Translations under genes and position numbers: made by a program
Assembly: GCA_900105895.1 (NCBI GenBank)
Contig: FNSH01000001.1
Location: 1,286,001 to 1,350,000 of the forward strand
Source of the DNA: Atopobium minutum
Lineage (GTDB): Bacteria; Actinomycetota; Coriobacteriia; Coriobacteriales; Atopobiaceae
Length of the DNA: 64,000 nt
Direction: 5' to 3'
Notes under the pieces: model-generated
Told to the model about the DNA's origin: nothing
What the model saw: the letters and a program-made list of their open reading frames with translations, nothing else
Database searches by the model: none
Shown here: piece after piece, positions 42,710 to 52,620 of the stretch
Numbering within the stretch: position 1 is the first letter of the stretch
Layout of the letters: each line of letters starts with the position of its first letter

Positions 42710-45391
42710 ATGAGGGAGTATTTGGTAGAGGCTCAAGAAGTGCTTACGGAAGTGGGCAGCAGTGAGCTTGAAGGCTTGAGCACAGGCGTGGCTCAGCAGC
42801 GCTTACAGCAAAGCGGTCCCAACAAGTTACAGGAAGCGCAAAAAGATCCTGTGTGGAAGCGGTTCTTCTCGCAGATGGCCGACCCCATGATTTTTATGCT
42901 GCTTATTGCGGCAGTGATTTCTGCTTTGGAGGGACTGTACAAAGGGTCTGTGGACTTTGCAGATGTCATCATTATTTTGTTTGTTGTCATTCTTAACTCT
43001 GTGCTGGGTGTTATACAGGAATCAAAGGCAGAGGAAGCGCTGGCCGCTTTGCAAGAAATGACAGCTGCTACCAGCAAGGTGGTGCGCGACGGCGCACAGA
43101 TAGAAGTGCCTTCATCCGAGCTTGTGGTGGGCGATGTGGTGATTTTGGAGGCGGGAGATTCCGTTCCAGCGGATTGTCGCATTTTGGAATCCGCATCCAT
43201 GAAAATTGAGGAAGCGGCTCTCACGGGTGAATCTGTGCCGGTAACCAAGCATGCCAAGAGCATTGTGCTGGAAGCAGATGCTGATGACGTTGCCCTAGGA
43301 GACCGCAAAAACATGTGCTACATGGGCTCGACCGTAGTCTTTGGTCGCGGTCGTGCTGTGGTGGTTGCCACGGGTATGGATACCGAGATGGGCAAGATTG
43401 CAGACGCGTTGGCCAAGGCAGAAGAGGGGCAGACGCCGCTGCAAATCAAGCTGTCCGAGCTTTCTAGCATTCTTACGCGCCTGGTCATTGGCGTGAGCGT
43501 TATTGTGTTTCTCACCGGCTTTTTCAAGTACGGTATGGGCTTTTTAGGCAACATGGACCTCATGCTCAGCACCTTTATGATTGCTGTTTCTTTGGCAGTG
43601 GCTGCCATTCCAGAAGGCTTGGTTGCAGTTGTAACCATTGTGCTTTCTATTGGCGTAACTAAGATGAGCCAGCAAAACGCTATCATTCGTAAGCTTTCTG
43701 CGGTAGAGACCTTGGGCAGCACCCAAATTATTTGCTCCGATAAGACCGGTACGCTTACACAAAATAAGATGACTGTGGTAGAGCACTTTGCCGATAATAC
43801 CATCGCGCATATTCGTACGATGGCTTTGGCATCTGACGCCAAGTGGGATGCCGATGAAAAGTGTGCAATTGGTGAGCCCACAGAGGCTGCGCTGGTAAGT
43901 GATGCTGCAAAAGTTGGTTTTACGACCGAGCTTCTGAGCGCTTCTCGTCCTCGTGTAGGGGAAGCGCCCTTTGATTCCGGCCGCAAGATGATGAGCGTGG
44001 TTGTGCGCGGTAAAGATGGGTTTATGCAGCATACCAAGGGTGGCCCTGACGTGGTGTTGGCCCGCTGCACCAAGTACTTATCGGCAGATGGCGTTGTGGA
44101 CATGACCGACGAGCTGCGTGCTCGCATTATGGCGTCCAATAAGGCTATGGCGGATAAGGCCTTGCGTGTGATGGCATCTGCTCGTCGTGATTGGGGTGCC
44201 GAGAAGCCCCGTGATTTTAGCCCGGAAAATCTTGAACATGACATGGTTTTTGTCGGCCTGTCCGGCATGATTGACCCGGTTCGTCCTGAGGTTAAAGATG
44301 CGGTGGCAGAAGCAAAATCTGCTGGTATTTGCGTTGTTATGATCACAGGCGACCACATTGATACTGCGGTTGCCATCGCTAAGGAGCTGGGCATTATTTC
44401 TGATCGTAGCCAGGCGATTTCTGGTGCGGAGTTGGATCATATGTCCGATGAGCAGCTTGCCCAGTCCATTGCGGGTTATGGTGTATATGCGCGCGTCCAG
44501 CCCGAGCACAAGGTGCGCATTGTTGATGCGTGGAAGAAGCAGGGCAAAATTGTTGGCATGACCGGTGATGGCGTCAATGATGCACCCTCTATTAAACGTG
44601 CCGATATTGGTATTGGCATGGGTATTACCGGTACGGACGTTACTAAAAATGTGGCAGACATGGTTTTGGCAGATGACAACTTTGCCACCATTATTGGGGC
44701 GGTAGAAGAGGGCCGCCGCATATACGACAACATTCGCAAGTGCATTCAGTTCTTGCTGTCCTCCAATCTTGCAGAGGTTATCTCGGTATTTATAGCGTCA
44801 CTTATCGGGTTTACTATTTTGGAGCCAACCCATCTGCTGTGGATCAATCTTATTACCGACTCGCTGCCCGCTTTGGCTATGGCCGTAGAGGACACAGAGC
44901 CCGGCATTATGAAGCGCAAGCCTCGTGACGCCAAGGATGGCATTTTTTCCAATGGTATGGGTGTGGACACGGTGGTGCAGGGTGTCATTATTTCTCTGCT
45001 TACCCTGGTGAGCTACTTTATTGGTCACTGGTATGAGTACGGTACCCTGGACATTTCTCAGGTTCTTTCCAATCCCGCTGCTGGCATTGAAGGTATGACC
45101 ATGGCCTTTTTGACACTGTCCATGGTTGAGATGTTCCACTCGTTCAATATGCGCAGCCGCCGCCAATCCATCTTTAGCCTCAAGACGCAAAACATCTGGC
45201 TGTGGGGTTCGTTTGTTATAGCGCTGCTGCTCACCTTTGTGGTCATAGAAACGCCTCTGGCGCAGGCCTTTGGCTTTGCAAAAATTGACCTTGCAGAGTA
45301 CCTTATCGCCATGGGTCTTGCCATTCTTATCATTCCGCTGGTAGAGCTGGAAAAGGCCATTATGCGTGCGATCGACAAGGACAATCGCTAG
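42710..45391 (+). CDS. P-type Ca2+-transporting ATPase (PMCA/SERCA-like)
   Basis: This 893-residue P2 ATPase has the catalytic DKTGTLTQNKM, TGESVPV, KGGPD, TGDGVNDAPSIK and ten-helix topology. Transport-site residues PEGL in helix 4 and NLITDSLPALAM in helix 6 match calcium pumps of the SERCA/PMCA type rather than heavy-metal or Mg types. It exports Ca2+ (or Mn2+) from the cytoplasm. It is preceded by a structured leader that may sense an ion, and is followed by rsgA. Confidence 0.9.
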   Translation: MREYLVEAQEVLTEVGSSELEGLSTGVAQQRLQQSGPNKLQEAQKDPVWKRFFSQMADPMIFMLLIAAVISALEGLYKGSVDFADVIIILFVVILNSVLGVIQESKAEEALAALQEMTAATSKVVRDGAQIEVPSSELVVGDVVILEAGDSVPADCRILESASMKIEEAALTGESVPVTKHAKSIVLEADADDVALGDRKNMCYMGSTVVFGRGRAVVVATGMDTEMGKIADALAKAEEGQTPLQIKLSELSSILTRLVIGVSVIVFLTGFFKYGMGFLGNMDLMLSTFMIAVSLAVAAIPEGLVAVVTIVLSIGVTKMSQQNAIIRKLSAVETLGSTQIICSDKTGTLTQNKMTVVEHFADNTIAHIRTMALASDAKWDADEKCAIGEPTEAALVSDAAKVGFTTELLSASRPRVGEAPFDSGRKMMSVVVRGKDGFMQHTKGGPDVVLARCTKYLSADGVVDMTDELRARIMASNKAMADKALRVMASARRDWGAEKPRDFSPENLEHDMVFVGLSGMIDPVRPEVKDAVAEAKSAGICVVMITGDHIDTAVAIAKELGIISDRSQAISGAELDHMSDEQLAQSIAGYGVYARVQPEHKVRIVDAWKKQGKIVGMTGDGVNDAPSIKRADIGIGMGITGTDVTKNVADMVLADDNFATIIGAVEEGRRIYDNIRKCIQFLLSSNLAEVISVFIASLIGFTILEPTHLLWINLITDSLPALAMAVEDTEPGIMKRKPRDAKDGIFSNGMGVDTVVQGVIISLLTLVSYFIGHWYEYGTLDISQVLSNPAAGIEGMTMAFLTLSMVEMFHSFNMRSRRQSIFSLKTQNIWLWGSFVIALLLTFVVIETPLAQAFGFAKIDLAEYLIAMGLAILIIPLVELEKAIMRAIDKDNR

Positions 45392-45455
45392 TCGCTTCCC
45401 GGGCGCGTGCGGTCGAGAAGGACAATTGCTCGCAGAACCGCTACACTTAGTGCAT

Positions 45456-46721
45456 ATGGCACAAAAAAACAAACATAGTCGCAATCGCAAGAGTGCCGGT
45501 AAGAATCAAGTTGTTCTACCGGCGCTTTCTTCATTATTGGATGTGCCGAGCTTTGATGCGCTCCCGCTTTCCGAGGCTCAGCGTGCTGCCTTTTTACATA
45601 CCTCTGCCCAGCTTGCTGCCGAGAATGGCGTTAATCGTGCAGAATATCATCTGGGCTGTGTGGTAAGGCTTGACCGCGGTTTTCCGGCGCTTGCCTGTGC
45701 CGATAGTGTTTTTAGGGCAGAGTATTCCGTTGCACTATCTCGCAGCGCACGGGTTCAGGCGGCAGTTGGTGATTGGGTGGTCGTACGCCGTCCTCAAACG
45801 CATGACATGGGCGTGATTGAGGCAATTTTGCCACGTGTGAGTGATGTTGCTCGCTGGCGTGGCAACAGTCGAGGAGAGCATCAAACACTTGCAGCTAACG
45901 TTGGTCTGGTTCTTATCGCTCAAGCACTTTCTGAGCATTCTTTGAATTGTAATCGCATTGCTCGCTCTATGGTTATTGCCCTTGATTGCGGTGCGCGTGT
46001 TGCCGTGGTGCTTACGAAGGCGGATCGCTGTGGTGATTCGGCGCAGCTGGTAGAGCAGCTACGCATACTGACGCGTGTAGTTGGTGCGGATGTTCCCATT
46101 GTGGTTACCAGTGCGGGTGCGGATGAGGGTGCTCGCAGAGGTGAGGATTCCGGTATAGGCGTAAGTGAGGGCGCTGACGCGGGTGTAAGTGCCGGTGTGG
46201 TTGCTAATGCGGATGCTGATATGGTTGTAAGCATAGGTGCCGCTTCTGACCAGATTAGCTGGGGGATTGATGCGGTTAGGGCACTTGTTGCTCCTCGCAC
46301 CACAGCAATTGTGTTGGGAGAATCTGGCGCAGGTAAATCTACTTTGCTCAATGCACTTCTCGGCAGAAAAATTCTTGAAACTGGTGCTGTGCGCAGCTCA
46401 GATGATGCAGGTCGTCATACCACGGTTACACGTCGTATGGTGCAAATTCCTCATGCGGGCATTATTGTGGATGCTCCTGGTTTACGTAGTCTTCCCTTAG
46501 TGGGACACGAGCGCGGTTTGGCACTGGCATTTCCGGAGATTGCTTCTGCAGCTCAAGGCTGCAAATTTAGAGACTGTACACACACGCATGAGCCTGGATG
46601 TGAAGTGTTGGCTCATGCAGCTGCGGGTGATTATTATCCAGAGCGTCTTGCCGCATACCTTGCTTTAGCTGCAGAGATGCGTTCATCTAAGCAAACGCTC
46701 GATCCAGATATTATTGTATAG
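45456..46721 (+). CDS. rsgA: ribosome small subunit-dependent GTPase RsgA
   Basis: This 421-residue GTPase assists 30S maturation. It has the circularly permuted order: OB-fold, then G4 LTKAD, G1 GESGAGKST (around residues 288-296), G2 TTVTR, G3 DAPGLR, then the zinc finger CKFRDCTHTHEPGC. The start at 45456 (MAQKNKHSR) is favoured; the frame from 45366 overlaps the ATPase gene. Between G5 and G1 is a ~50-residue Gly/Ala/Asp/Val-rich insert (about residues 218-268) absent from ordinary RsgA. Confidence 0.93.
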   Translation: MAQKNKHSRNRKSAGKNQVVLPALSSLLDVPSFDALPLSEAQRAAFLHTSAQLAAENGVNRAEYHLGCVVRLDRGFPALACADSVFRAEYSVALSRSARVQAAVGDWVVVRRPQTHDMGVIEAILPRVSDVARWRGNSRGEHQTLAANVGLVLIAQALSEHSLNCNRIARSMVIALDCGARVAVVLTKADRCGDSAQLVEQLRILTRVVGADVPIVVTSAGADEGARRGEDSGIGVSEGADAGVSAGVVANADADMVVSIGAASDQISWGIDAVRALVAPRTTAIVLGESGAGKSTLLNALLGRKILETGAVRSSDDAGRHTTVTRRMVQIPHAGIIVDAPGLRSLPLVGHERGLALAFPEIASAAQGCKFRDCTHTHEPGCEVLAHAAAGDYYPERLAAYLALAAEMRSSKQTLDPDIIV

Positions 46722-46747
46722 CTCGTGTAGCTCTTATTGTATAGCTC
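46711..46747 (+). repeat. 14-base direct repeat at the end of rsgA
   Basis: TTATTGTATAGCTC occurs at 46711-46724 and 46734-46747 (period 23). The first copy holds the rsgA stop; the second lies in the spacer. It appears to be a small tandem duplication. Confidence 0.75.
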
Positions 46748-46912
46748 TTAAAATCGAACAAAACTTTTGTTGGGTGGCTGCCGTTTGCCGACTGTTGGAT
46801 ACTTGTTTGGTTGCTGACAGCCCAACTTTGACTTTCCTTTTTTCACCATGTGTGTGACGTGGTGCTTCTACACAATGTAAAGCACAGCTTAGATTCGTTG
46901 TGCGGAGTAGCC

Positions 46913-47626
46913 ATGTCACTAAAATTTAGAGTTGTCTTCTCAATAGCCTGTGCAGTACTGGTTGGCGTACTGTTTTTGTCGTATGCCCAGTCGATTAAGG
47001 CGCAGGCCCAAGCTACACGCTCGGAAATCCTATCCAAATATGGGGGAGAAATCGTACACGTTGCTGTTGCAACAAATACGATTGAGGCTGGTAAAACCAT
47101 CGATTCGAGCGATGTTCAAATGCGCGATTGGGTGGCTGAGCTAGTGCCGCAAGGAGCCATTACAGATGTCGATTCTATTATCGGAAAGACAATAACCGTT
47201 CCTATTTGTGCAGGCGCTCCGCTTTCTGAATTTAACTTTAGAGAGGCCGGTTCTGGCATTGAAGTGCCTAAAGGTATGGTTGCCCTCAGTATTCCCCTGA
47301 CGGATAAAATTGGTCTGTCTGCTGCTACCTTGCCGGGAACAAGTGTTGCTGCATATGCAATACATGACTCAGACACCTCGCTTATCTCGGCAAATGTATT
47401 GATTCTGGCAGTGGGATCTAAACAGCAAAGTCAGTCATCATCGCTCACGCTTGCGGTCCCTGTTGCGGATGTAGAGAAAATTTTGTCGATAAGTGCAACC
47501 GGTCAACTGCGGCTGGTAGTTCCCGCAAATGATGTTTCTGCATTGCCTGGCAAGAAGAATCAGCCAGCCCCTGATGTTGTAGCTGCACATGAGAGTGACG
47601 AGCAACAAAGCAGTGATGATGAATAG
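46913..47626 (+). CDS. cpaB: Flp pilus assembly protein CpaB/RcpC
   Basis: This 237-residue protein has one N-terminal membrane helix and a SAF domain (VAVATNTIEAGKTIDSSDVQMRDW), the CpaB/RcpC layout. In gram-negatives it stabilises the secretin; here no secretin exists, so it may bind peptidoglycan or the pilus. ATG 46913 has GGAG upstream. It opens the Tad operon and its stop is 40 bases before the cpaE ATG. Confidence 0.85.
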   Translation: MSLKFRVVFSIACAVLVGVLFLSYAQSIKAQAQATRSEILSKYGGEIVHVAVATNTIEAGKTIDSSDVQMRDWVAELVPQGAITDVDSIIGKTITVPICAGAPLSEFNFREAGSGIEVPKGMVALSIPLTDKIGLSAATLPGTSVAAYAIHDSDTSLISANVLILAVGSKQQSQSSSLTLAVPVADVEKILSISATGQLRLVVPANDVSALPGKKNQPAPDVVAAHESDEQQSSDDE

Positions 47627-47666
47627 CCTCGTATGTCAACCCCGCGGCATAAAAAGTAAGGAGTGC

Positions 47667-48998
47667 ATGATGGCGAGCGTTTGGTTTGTTTGTACGGGCC
47701 AAAAGTATAGGGAAGAAGTTTTATCTGCAACACGAGCGCTTCATCCGAGTGCCCTGATTATTGATGAACCCTGTCCAAGTGCCATTCGTCAACGATTGTT
47801 GCGCCAAACACCACACCATGCCTCTGTGGTAGTTGGGCCAGAGGTCACTGGTCCAACAGCGGTTAATGTTGCTGCAGCGCTTGTGCGCGATGGATATGCA
47901 GATGAAGTTGTTTTAGTTGGCATCAAGCCATCTGGATCTTTAAAGTCTCGGGCTGTCCGTGCAGGTATTGCACGTGTGTACAGTCTGGAAGACTTGAAGA
48001 TAAGTGCTGGGGAAGCGGTTACAGCTCAACAAGCAAAGGAGTTGCCTACACAGGCTGTCACTGATTTCCCCAGCGAACTAGTGGTGGATTTAGATGAGCC
48101 AGCAATTGAGAAACCCGTACAGCAAAAGCCATCGAAAGAACCCGTACCAACTATGCCAGCAAGTGTTCGTAAACAGGGTTGTGCGCCCATTGTGGTTGTT
48201 GCATCTGGGCGCGGTGGTGTTGGGAAGTCAACACTAGCCTGTGCAAGTGCACTACATGCTGCAAACTGGGGACTGAGGGTTGCACTGGTTGATCTTGATC
48301 TTGGTTCGGGGAATTTGTTTAGTATGTTTGGCGTGCAACAAGGAACAGATCTAGCTCGTTTTATTAAGCAGACAACTCTGGATGATTTGTTGGCAGCGGG
48401 TACTAAAGTGGCGGAAAATATCACTTTATGGGGACCCTGCTCAAAGCCAGAATTGGCAGAAACTGTTGCACCGCTTGTTAACAATTTATTGATCTCGCTT
48501 TCTAATACCTATGATCTTGTGCTGGTAGACACTTCAACGTTTTGGACTGATTGTGTTGGCCTGGCTGCTCAAATATGCGATCGGCTGCTTCTTGTTTCCG
48601 ATGATCGTTATGGGGCTGTGGGCGCCATGTCTCGATGCGCTGCACTGGCTGTTCGTTTGGGTGTAGCCCGTACCCGTATTATGCGCGTATCCAGTAGAAG
48701 TGATGTAAGTAGCAAGAATGAGCATCATTTGTATAGAGCCGATATTGGTTTAGAGGCTGCTCGATTATTACGCGTTGCAGATGGTGGAGTAGAAATCTCT
48801 GAACTTTTAAGTACTGGTCACGCGGATAATTTGATGCAACTAGAAGGTGCATTTATGCGTACCACCAAAATTTGTCTTGCAAAAGTATTGTCCGAGTTAG
48901 GACGTCTTCCCCAAAATGAGGATGCACAAAAGGCATCCACTGCGAACTTCATCCAAAAATCTAAAGGATTCTTTGCGCGTATGAGGGAGGCAGGATAA
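47667..48998 (+). CDS. cpaE: Tad pilus assembly ATPase CpaE/TadZ type
   Basis: This 443-residue protein has a receiver-like N-terminal domain of ~120 residues, then a MinD/ParA ATPase domain with the deviant Walker A ASGRGGVGKSTLA and a DLDLGSGNLFSMFG switch. TadZ/CpaE places the pilus machine at its site on the membrane. ATG 47667 has AAGGAG upstream; a longer frame to 47589 overlaps cpaB and is rejected. The stop overlaps the next ATG by one base. Confidence 0.86.
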   Translation: MMASVWFVCTGQKYREEVLSATRALHPSALIIDEPCPSAIRQRLLRQTPHHASVVVGPEVTGPTAVNVAAALVRDGYADEVVLVGIKPSGSLKSRAVRAGIARVYSLEDLKISAGEAVTAQQAKELPTQAVTDFPSELVVDLDEPAIEKPVQQKPSKEPVPTMPASVRKQGCAPIVVVASGRGGVGKSTLACASALHAANWGLRVALVDLDLGSGNLFSMFGVQQGTDLARFIKQTTLDDLLAAGTKVAENITLWGPCSKPELAETVAPLVNNLLISLSNTYDLVLVDTSTFWTDCVGLAAQICDRLLLVSDDRYGAVGAMSRCAALAVRLGVARTRIMRVSSRSDVSSKNEHHLYRADIGLEAARLLRVADGGVEISELLSTGHADNLMQLEGAFMRTTKICLAKVLSELGRLPQNEDAQKASTANFIQKSKGFFARMREAG

Positions 48999-50335
48999 TG
49001 TCTTTGCTTTCCCGCGTACAAGAATCTCAAAGTGCTGGGGTAGTTTGTTCTGGTCAAGAGGAGCAGCAGTCAAGGGATGCCTTACGCAAGCAGCTCAAGG
49101 AACAGTTGATTGCCACTATGGGCTTGTCAACAATTTCACGCATTGCTCAGGAGCCAAATATTGGCACTGCATATAACGAGTTGGGGATTGCCTGTCAGAC
49201 TATTTTGAACACGCATTCATTTGAGGGTGTTACAGCAGAAAACCAGTCTTCGCTCATTAAAGAGGTCCTTGATGAGATTTTAGGTCTGGGCCCTTTACAG
49301 CCGCTGTTGGATGATGCAAGCGTAACTGAGGTTATGGTCAATGGTCCAAGTGCGTTGTTTTTTGAGCGAGAAGGTCAGATGCAGTCTGCAAAGCGCGTAT
49401 TTGAATCAGAAGAGCAAATCTTGATGGTGGTTGATCGGATTTTGGCACCGTTGGGTCGTCGTTTGGATGAACAAAACCAGATTGTAAATGCACGTCTTGC
49501 TAATGGTTACCGAGTCAATGTGGTCAATAAGCCCGTCGCACTTGATGGGCCTATTCTGACCATTCGCAAGTTTTCTGATCGGATTACGTCTTTACATGAA
49601 CTCGTTCATTTGGGATCTTTACCTGGCTGGTACGCACAGCTCTTGTCATGGGCGGTTAGTTGCCGCAAGGATATTGCTGTTGCAGGGGGTACAGGCTCGG
49701 GGAAAACTACTCTACTTAATGCTTTGTCGTGCGAGATCAATCCAGCAGAGCGCATTATCACTATTGAAGATTCGGCTGAGTTGCGCTTTGACACCCATCC
49801 ACATGTCATTAGATTAGAGGTGCGTGAGTCCTCTTTGGAGGGGACTGGTCAAATTACCATTCGTGACCTTGTAAAAAATGCTTTGCGCATGCGCCCGGAT
49901 CGCATTGTGGTAGGAGAAGTGCGTGGTGAAGAGTGTATTGACATGCTGCAAGCCATGAATACAGGTCACGATGGGTCTCTTACAACACTTCATGCCGGTA
50001 CTGCTCAAGAAGCACTGCTCCGGTTGGTACTTATGGCTCGTTTTGGCATGAATTTGCCTGTAGATGTCATTGAGGAGCAGGTTGCAACTGCTCTTGATCT
50101 TATCGTCATGTCCGCACGTCTTCCGGATGGCTCTCGCGTTATTACCTCGGCGGCAGAAGTTTTTAGGGAAGCTTCTACTGGTATACAAGCGAGAGATTTT
50201 ATTTCTTATGACGTATCAAATCACAACTGGAAGCTGCTCTATGTTCCGTCGTTTATAGAGAAGTGCGTGGAAGAAGGAAGGCTTTCTCAAAAGGAGGTGG
50301 ATTCATGGAAACAATCATGCTGGCAGGCGCCTTAG
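48998..50335 (+). CDS. cpaF: Tad pilus assembly ATPase CpaF/TadA
   Basis: This 445-residue type IVb secretion ATPase has Walker [16 protein letters not shown] near residues 229-240, the Asp box IEDSAELRF and Walker B-like [13 protein letters not shown], then the His box [14 protein letters not shown]. It powers extension and retraction of the Flp pilus. It is coupled to cpaE (overlap) and tadB (overlap of 31 bases). Confidence 0.95.
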   Translation: MSLLSRVQESQSAGVVCSGQEEQQSRDALRKQLKEQLIATMGLSTISRIAQEPNIGTAYNELGIACQTILNTHSFEGVTAENQSSLIKEVLDEILGLGPLQPLLDDASVTEVMVNGPSALFFEREGQMQSAKRVFESEEQILMVVDRILAPLGRRLDEQNQIVNARLANGYRVNVVNKPVALDGPILTIRKFSDRITSLHELVHLGSLPGWYAQLLSWAVSCRKDIAVAGGTGSGKTTLLNALSCEINPAERIITIEDSAELRFDTHPHVIRLEVRESSLEGTGQITIRDLVKNALRMRPDRIVVGEVRGEECIDMLQAMNTGHDGSLTTLHAGTAQEALLRLVLMARFGMNLPVDVIEEQVATALDLIVMSARLPDGSRVITSAAEVFREASTGIQARDFISYDVSNHNWKLLYVPSFIEKCVEEGRLSQKEVDSWKQSCWQAP

Positions 50336-51234
50336 TTACAACTGGCATAGGAGTTTTTGTCTGTGTACCGGGTCACTTCCGAAGGCGTATTACACAAGGA
50401 ACAACCACAGAGCAGCTGCCAGTTGTAATAGCATCTTTGAGTAAAATGGCCGCAATTATCTGGTTTTCTCAGCAGGATTTTTTTGCGTCTGTTTTTGAGA
50501 AAATCCAACAGCTGGGAGAAGAGCATGGTTTTCCAATAAGTCGCCCCGACGCAGCAGCTGTATACCTACTTGCAAGTACTGTGTTCTCTATGCTCCTCTG
50601 TCTAGCGTTTGGCCCTTTTCTTGCCGCACTTTTTACCATTGTTGCTGGTGTTGGTTCTGCAATATGGCTTTCGTATAGACAAAAGCAGCAAGCACTTCAA
50701 AGCGTGCAACAAGAAATGCCTGAGATCTTACGTTCTCTGTCTTTGGCTCTACGCTCTGGAAAAACATTGTTTCAGGCTATGGAATACGTTGGTATACATG
50801 CAAAAGGGATGCTTGCCCAATCTTTTGCGGGAGCTGCTCTTTCCATGCGCTGTGGCATGCCTATACAAGAAGCATTGGTACAGCTTAATGAGTCAATTTC
50901 AGTGCCAGGCGGAGAACTGCTAGCTATTGCTCTGGAAATTTCGCAAAGGACAGGCAGCCCTCTTGGGGATATTTTGGCCACTTCATCGCGGATGGTAGAG
51001 CAACGAGAAAGGCTTGTACGTCTGTTGCGCACTAAGACAGCACAGGCACGTCTGTCAGTCAAAATTGTTTGTAGCCTTCCTTTTCTTATGTTGTTGGTGT
51101 TATCGGCATTTTCTCAAGATTTTAGGCAGGGTCTTTTTACTCTTCAGGGGGCGGTGTGCATAGCAATTGCTCTGACGCTTGATGGGATTGCTCTGCTTAT
51201 TATCAAAAAGCTCATGCAGGGGATTTCACAATGA
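50305..51234 (+). CDS. tadB: Tad pilus membrane platform protein TadB
   Basis: This 309-residue protein of the type II secretion F family has the pattern of three to four membrane helices and the core region EILRSLSLALRSGKTLFQAM. It forms the inner-membrane platform with TadC. ATG 50305 has AAGGAGGT seven bases upstream, inside the end of cpaF; the longer frame from 50263 lacks a site. Confidence 0.88.
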   Translation: METIMLAGALVTTGIGVFVCVPGHFRRRITQGTTTEQLPVVIASLSKMAAIIWFSQQDFFASVFEKIQQLGEEHGFPISRPDAAAVYLLASTVFSMLLCLAFGPFLAALFTIVAGVGSAIWLSYRQKQQALQSVQQEMPEILRSLSLALRSGKTLFQAMEYVGIHAKGMLAQSFAGAALSMRCGMPIQEALVQLNESISVPGGELLAIALEISQRTGSPLGDILATSSRMVEQRERLVRLLRTKTAQARLSVKIVCSLPFLMLLVLSAFSQDFRQGLFTLQGAVCIAIALTLDGIALLIIKKLMQGISQ

Positions 51235-51881
51235 CTACACCTGAGCTGGCTTTGTTTGCAGGCTGTTTATTTGTAGGGTTCATCTGGTTATTTGTTATCA
51301 TGCGTAAACCCAAATCATATGGGGTCATACCGCAGAATCGGCAAAATGAGCAAGTTGTTGCCGCGTTAGCCTGGTGGCAAAACTTACCCTACGTGCAAAG
51401 TATCAAAAAGCGGACAGAGCTTAAAGCAGCAAGAGTAGATTGCCTGGTTAATTTTCCAGTATTTCTTGACATTCTTAACCTGGGCTTATCAGCGGGAATG
51501 TCATTTGATGCGGCACTTGATCTGTATTGTTCTAAGTTTCATAACGATCTGTCTGTGCGTTTACAAAGATCTTTATTGAGTTGGCAAATAGGGGAGCAAA
51601 GTCGTACCAAGGCGTTGCGCGCATTGGCACAAGAGCTGGACTTACAGCCAGTGACACGTTTTGTAAATACCGTAGATGAAGCTTTGCGCTTTGGATCTCC
51701 TTTAACACGGGTGTTAGCTGCTCAAGCAGAACTCATTCGAGAAGAACAAAGAAATGCCTTGGAGGAGCAGGTGGAAAAAGTGCCTATCAAGATGCTTATT
51801 CCATTGGGAACGCTCATCGTACCTGCAATGTTGTTAGCAATTTTAGGACCCTTGCTCAGTGCAGCTTCGGGAAAACTATAG
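51231..51881 (+). CDS. tadC: Tad pilus membrane platform protein TadC
   Basis: This 216-residue T2SS-F-family protein, with FPVFLDILNLGLSAGMSFDAAL, partners TadB in the platform. ATG overlaps the tadB stop by four bases (ATGA). It is shorter than most TadC (about 300), mostly at the N-terminal half. Confidence 0.87.
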   Translation: MTTPELALFAGCLFVGFIWLFVIMRKPKSYGVIPQNRQNEQVVAALAWWQNLPYVQSIKKRTELKAARVDCLVNFPVFLDILNLGLSAGMSFDAALDLYCSKFHNDLSVRLQRSLLSWQIGEQSRTKALRALAQELDLQPVTRFVNTVDEALRFGSPLTRVLAAQAELIREEQRNALEEQVEKVPIKMLIPLGTLIVPAMLLAILGPLLSAASGKL

Positions 51882-51892
51882 AAGGGAGTTTT

Positions 51893-52108
51893 ATGCAATC
51901 GCAGATGTTGGCGGCAATGACTCGTGGATATACCAAACTGATGCGGTTGATTGCCACGATCCACGCTGAAAAAGATGCTCAGGGAACTACTGAGTATGCA
52001 ATCTTAGTTGGTGTGCTAGTAGTTATTGCTATTGTGGCAATCCTGTCGTTTAAAGATAAGATTACACAGCTTTGGGATGCCATTGCGCAGGGTATTAACT
52101 CGCTATGA
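51893..52108 (+). CDS. flp: Flp-type pilin
   Basis: This 71-residue prepilin has a basic leader followed by DAQGTTEYAILVGVLVVIAIVAIL. The Gly before TTEY marks the probable type IVb prepilin cleavage site; mature pilin is about 43 residues. RBS GAAGGGAG precedes ATG. It is likely the main subunit of the pilus. No cognate prepilin peptidase is encoded in this operon. Confidence 0.88.
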   Translation: MQSQMLAAMTRGYTKLMRLIATIHAEKDAQGTTEYAILVGVLVVIAIVAILSFKDKITQLWDAIAQGINSL

Positions 52109-52620
52109 TTCCTCAAATTGGTAGGAACAAGCTCTGGATTGTAGCTGGCATGGTAGTACTAGCCTTGGTTTGTCTTGTAGTTGGTTTTGGGTGCTCTATG
52201 AGCAATACGCCTACGAAGCAAGTGGGTGCGACAAACACAGGAACTGATACAACGGCTTCTAGGACAGAATCTAGCCGAGCCTTGCAATCTGACGTAAACA
52301 AGCTGACCGACGATGTATCAGAACTGTCAAGGCAAACTACTGAGTTTGGTGAAGTGGATACACGCTACGAGCAAACTGAGCTTTTTACCTGCGCACAATC
52401 TATTTTACAGACCTACCAGGCAAGGCAGGATTGCGTTCTGGCACAAGTTGGATATCTGGACTTATGTGGGAAGGTGTGGAGTTGCACAACCTGTGGAAAG
52501 GGGTGGGTGGACATTGTCTTTGTGTCTCAAAAACAAAACGATCAATGTGAGGTTAAAACCGTTCACCTCACGGCTCAGCAATGGGCTTCTCGATATGCAA
52601 ATCCGACCACCGCAGCTTGA
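52105..52620 (+). CDS. membrane-anchored Cys-rich protein of the Tad operon, unknown
   Basis: This 171-residue protein overlaps the flp stop by four bases (ATGA). One membrane helix (residues ~10-30) ends in GFGC, which could be a weak lipobox. A Thr/Ser linker, a short coiled coil (LQSDVNKLTDDVSELSRQT) and a C-terminal domain with several Cys (CTTC, CAQS, DQCEV) follow. I do not recognise a family. Its position between flp and the pseudopilin genes suggests a pilus or envelope assembly role. Confidence 0.72.
   Translation: MIPQIGRNKLWIVAGMVVLALVCLVVGFGCSMSNTPTKQVGATNTGTDTTASRTESSRALQSDVNKLTDDVSELSRQTTEFGEVDTRYEQTELFTCAQSILQTYQARQDCVLAQVGYLDLCGKVWSCTTCGKGWVDIVFVSQKQNDQCEVKTVHLTAQQWASRYANPTTAA

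Noticed and set aside
43318..44394. 358-residue minus-strand frame in the Ca2+-type ATPase gene
   Set aside because: Antisense shadow of a conserved coding region with Ser/Thr/Pro-rich composition typical of such shadows.
46766..46845. Terminator between rsgA and cpaB
   Set aside because: GTTGGG and CCCAAC could pair and T-rich sequence follows, but the stem is short with a bulge and the loop too long to call.
47589..47666. Upstream extension of cpaE
   Set aside because: The frame is open to 47589 but overlaps cpaB, lacks a ribosome site and adds no family-like sequence; ATG 47667 has AAGGAG.
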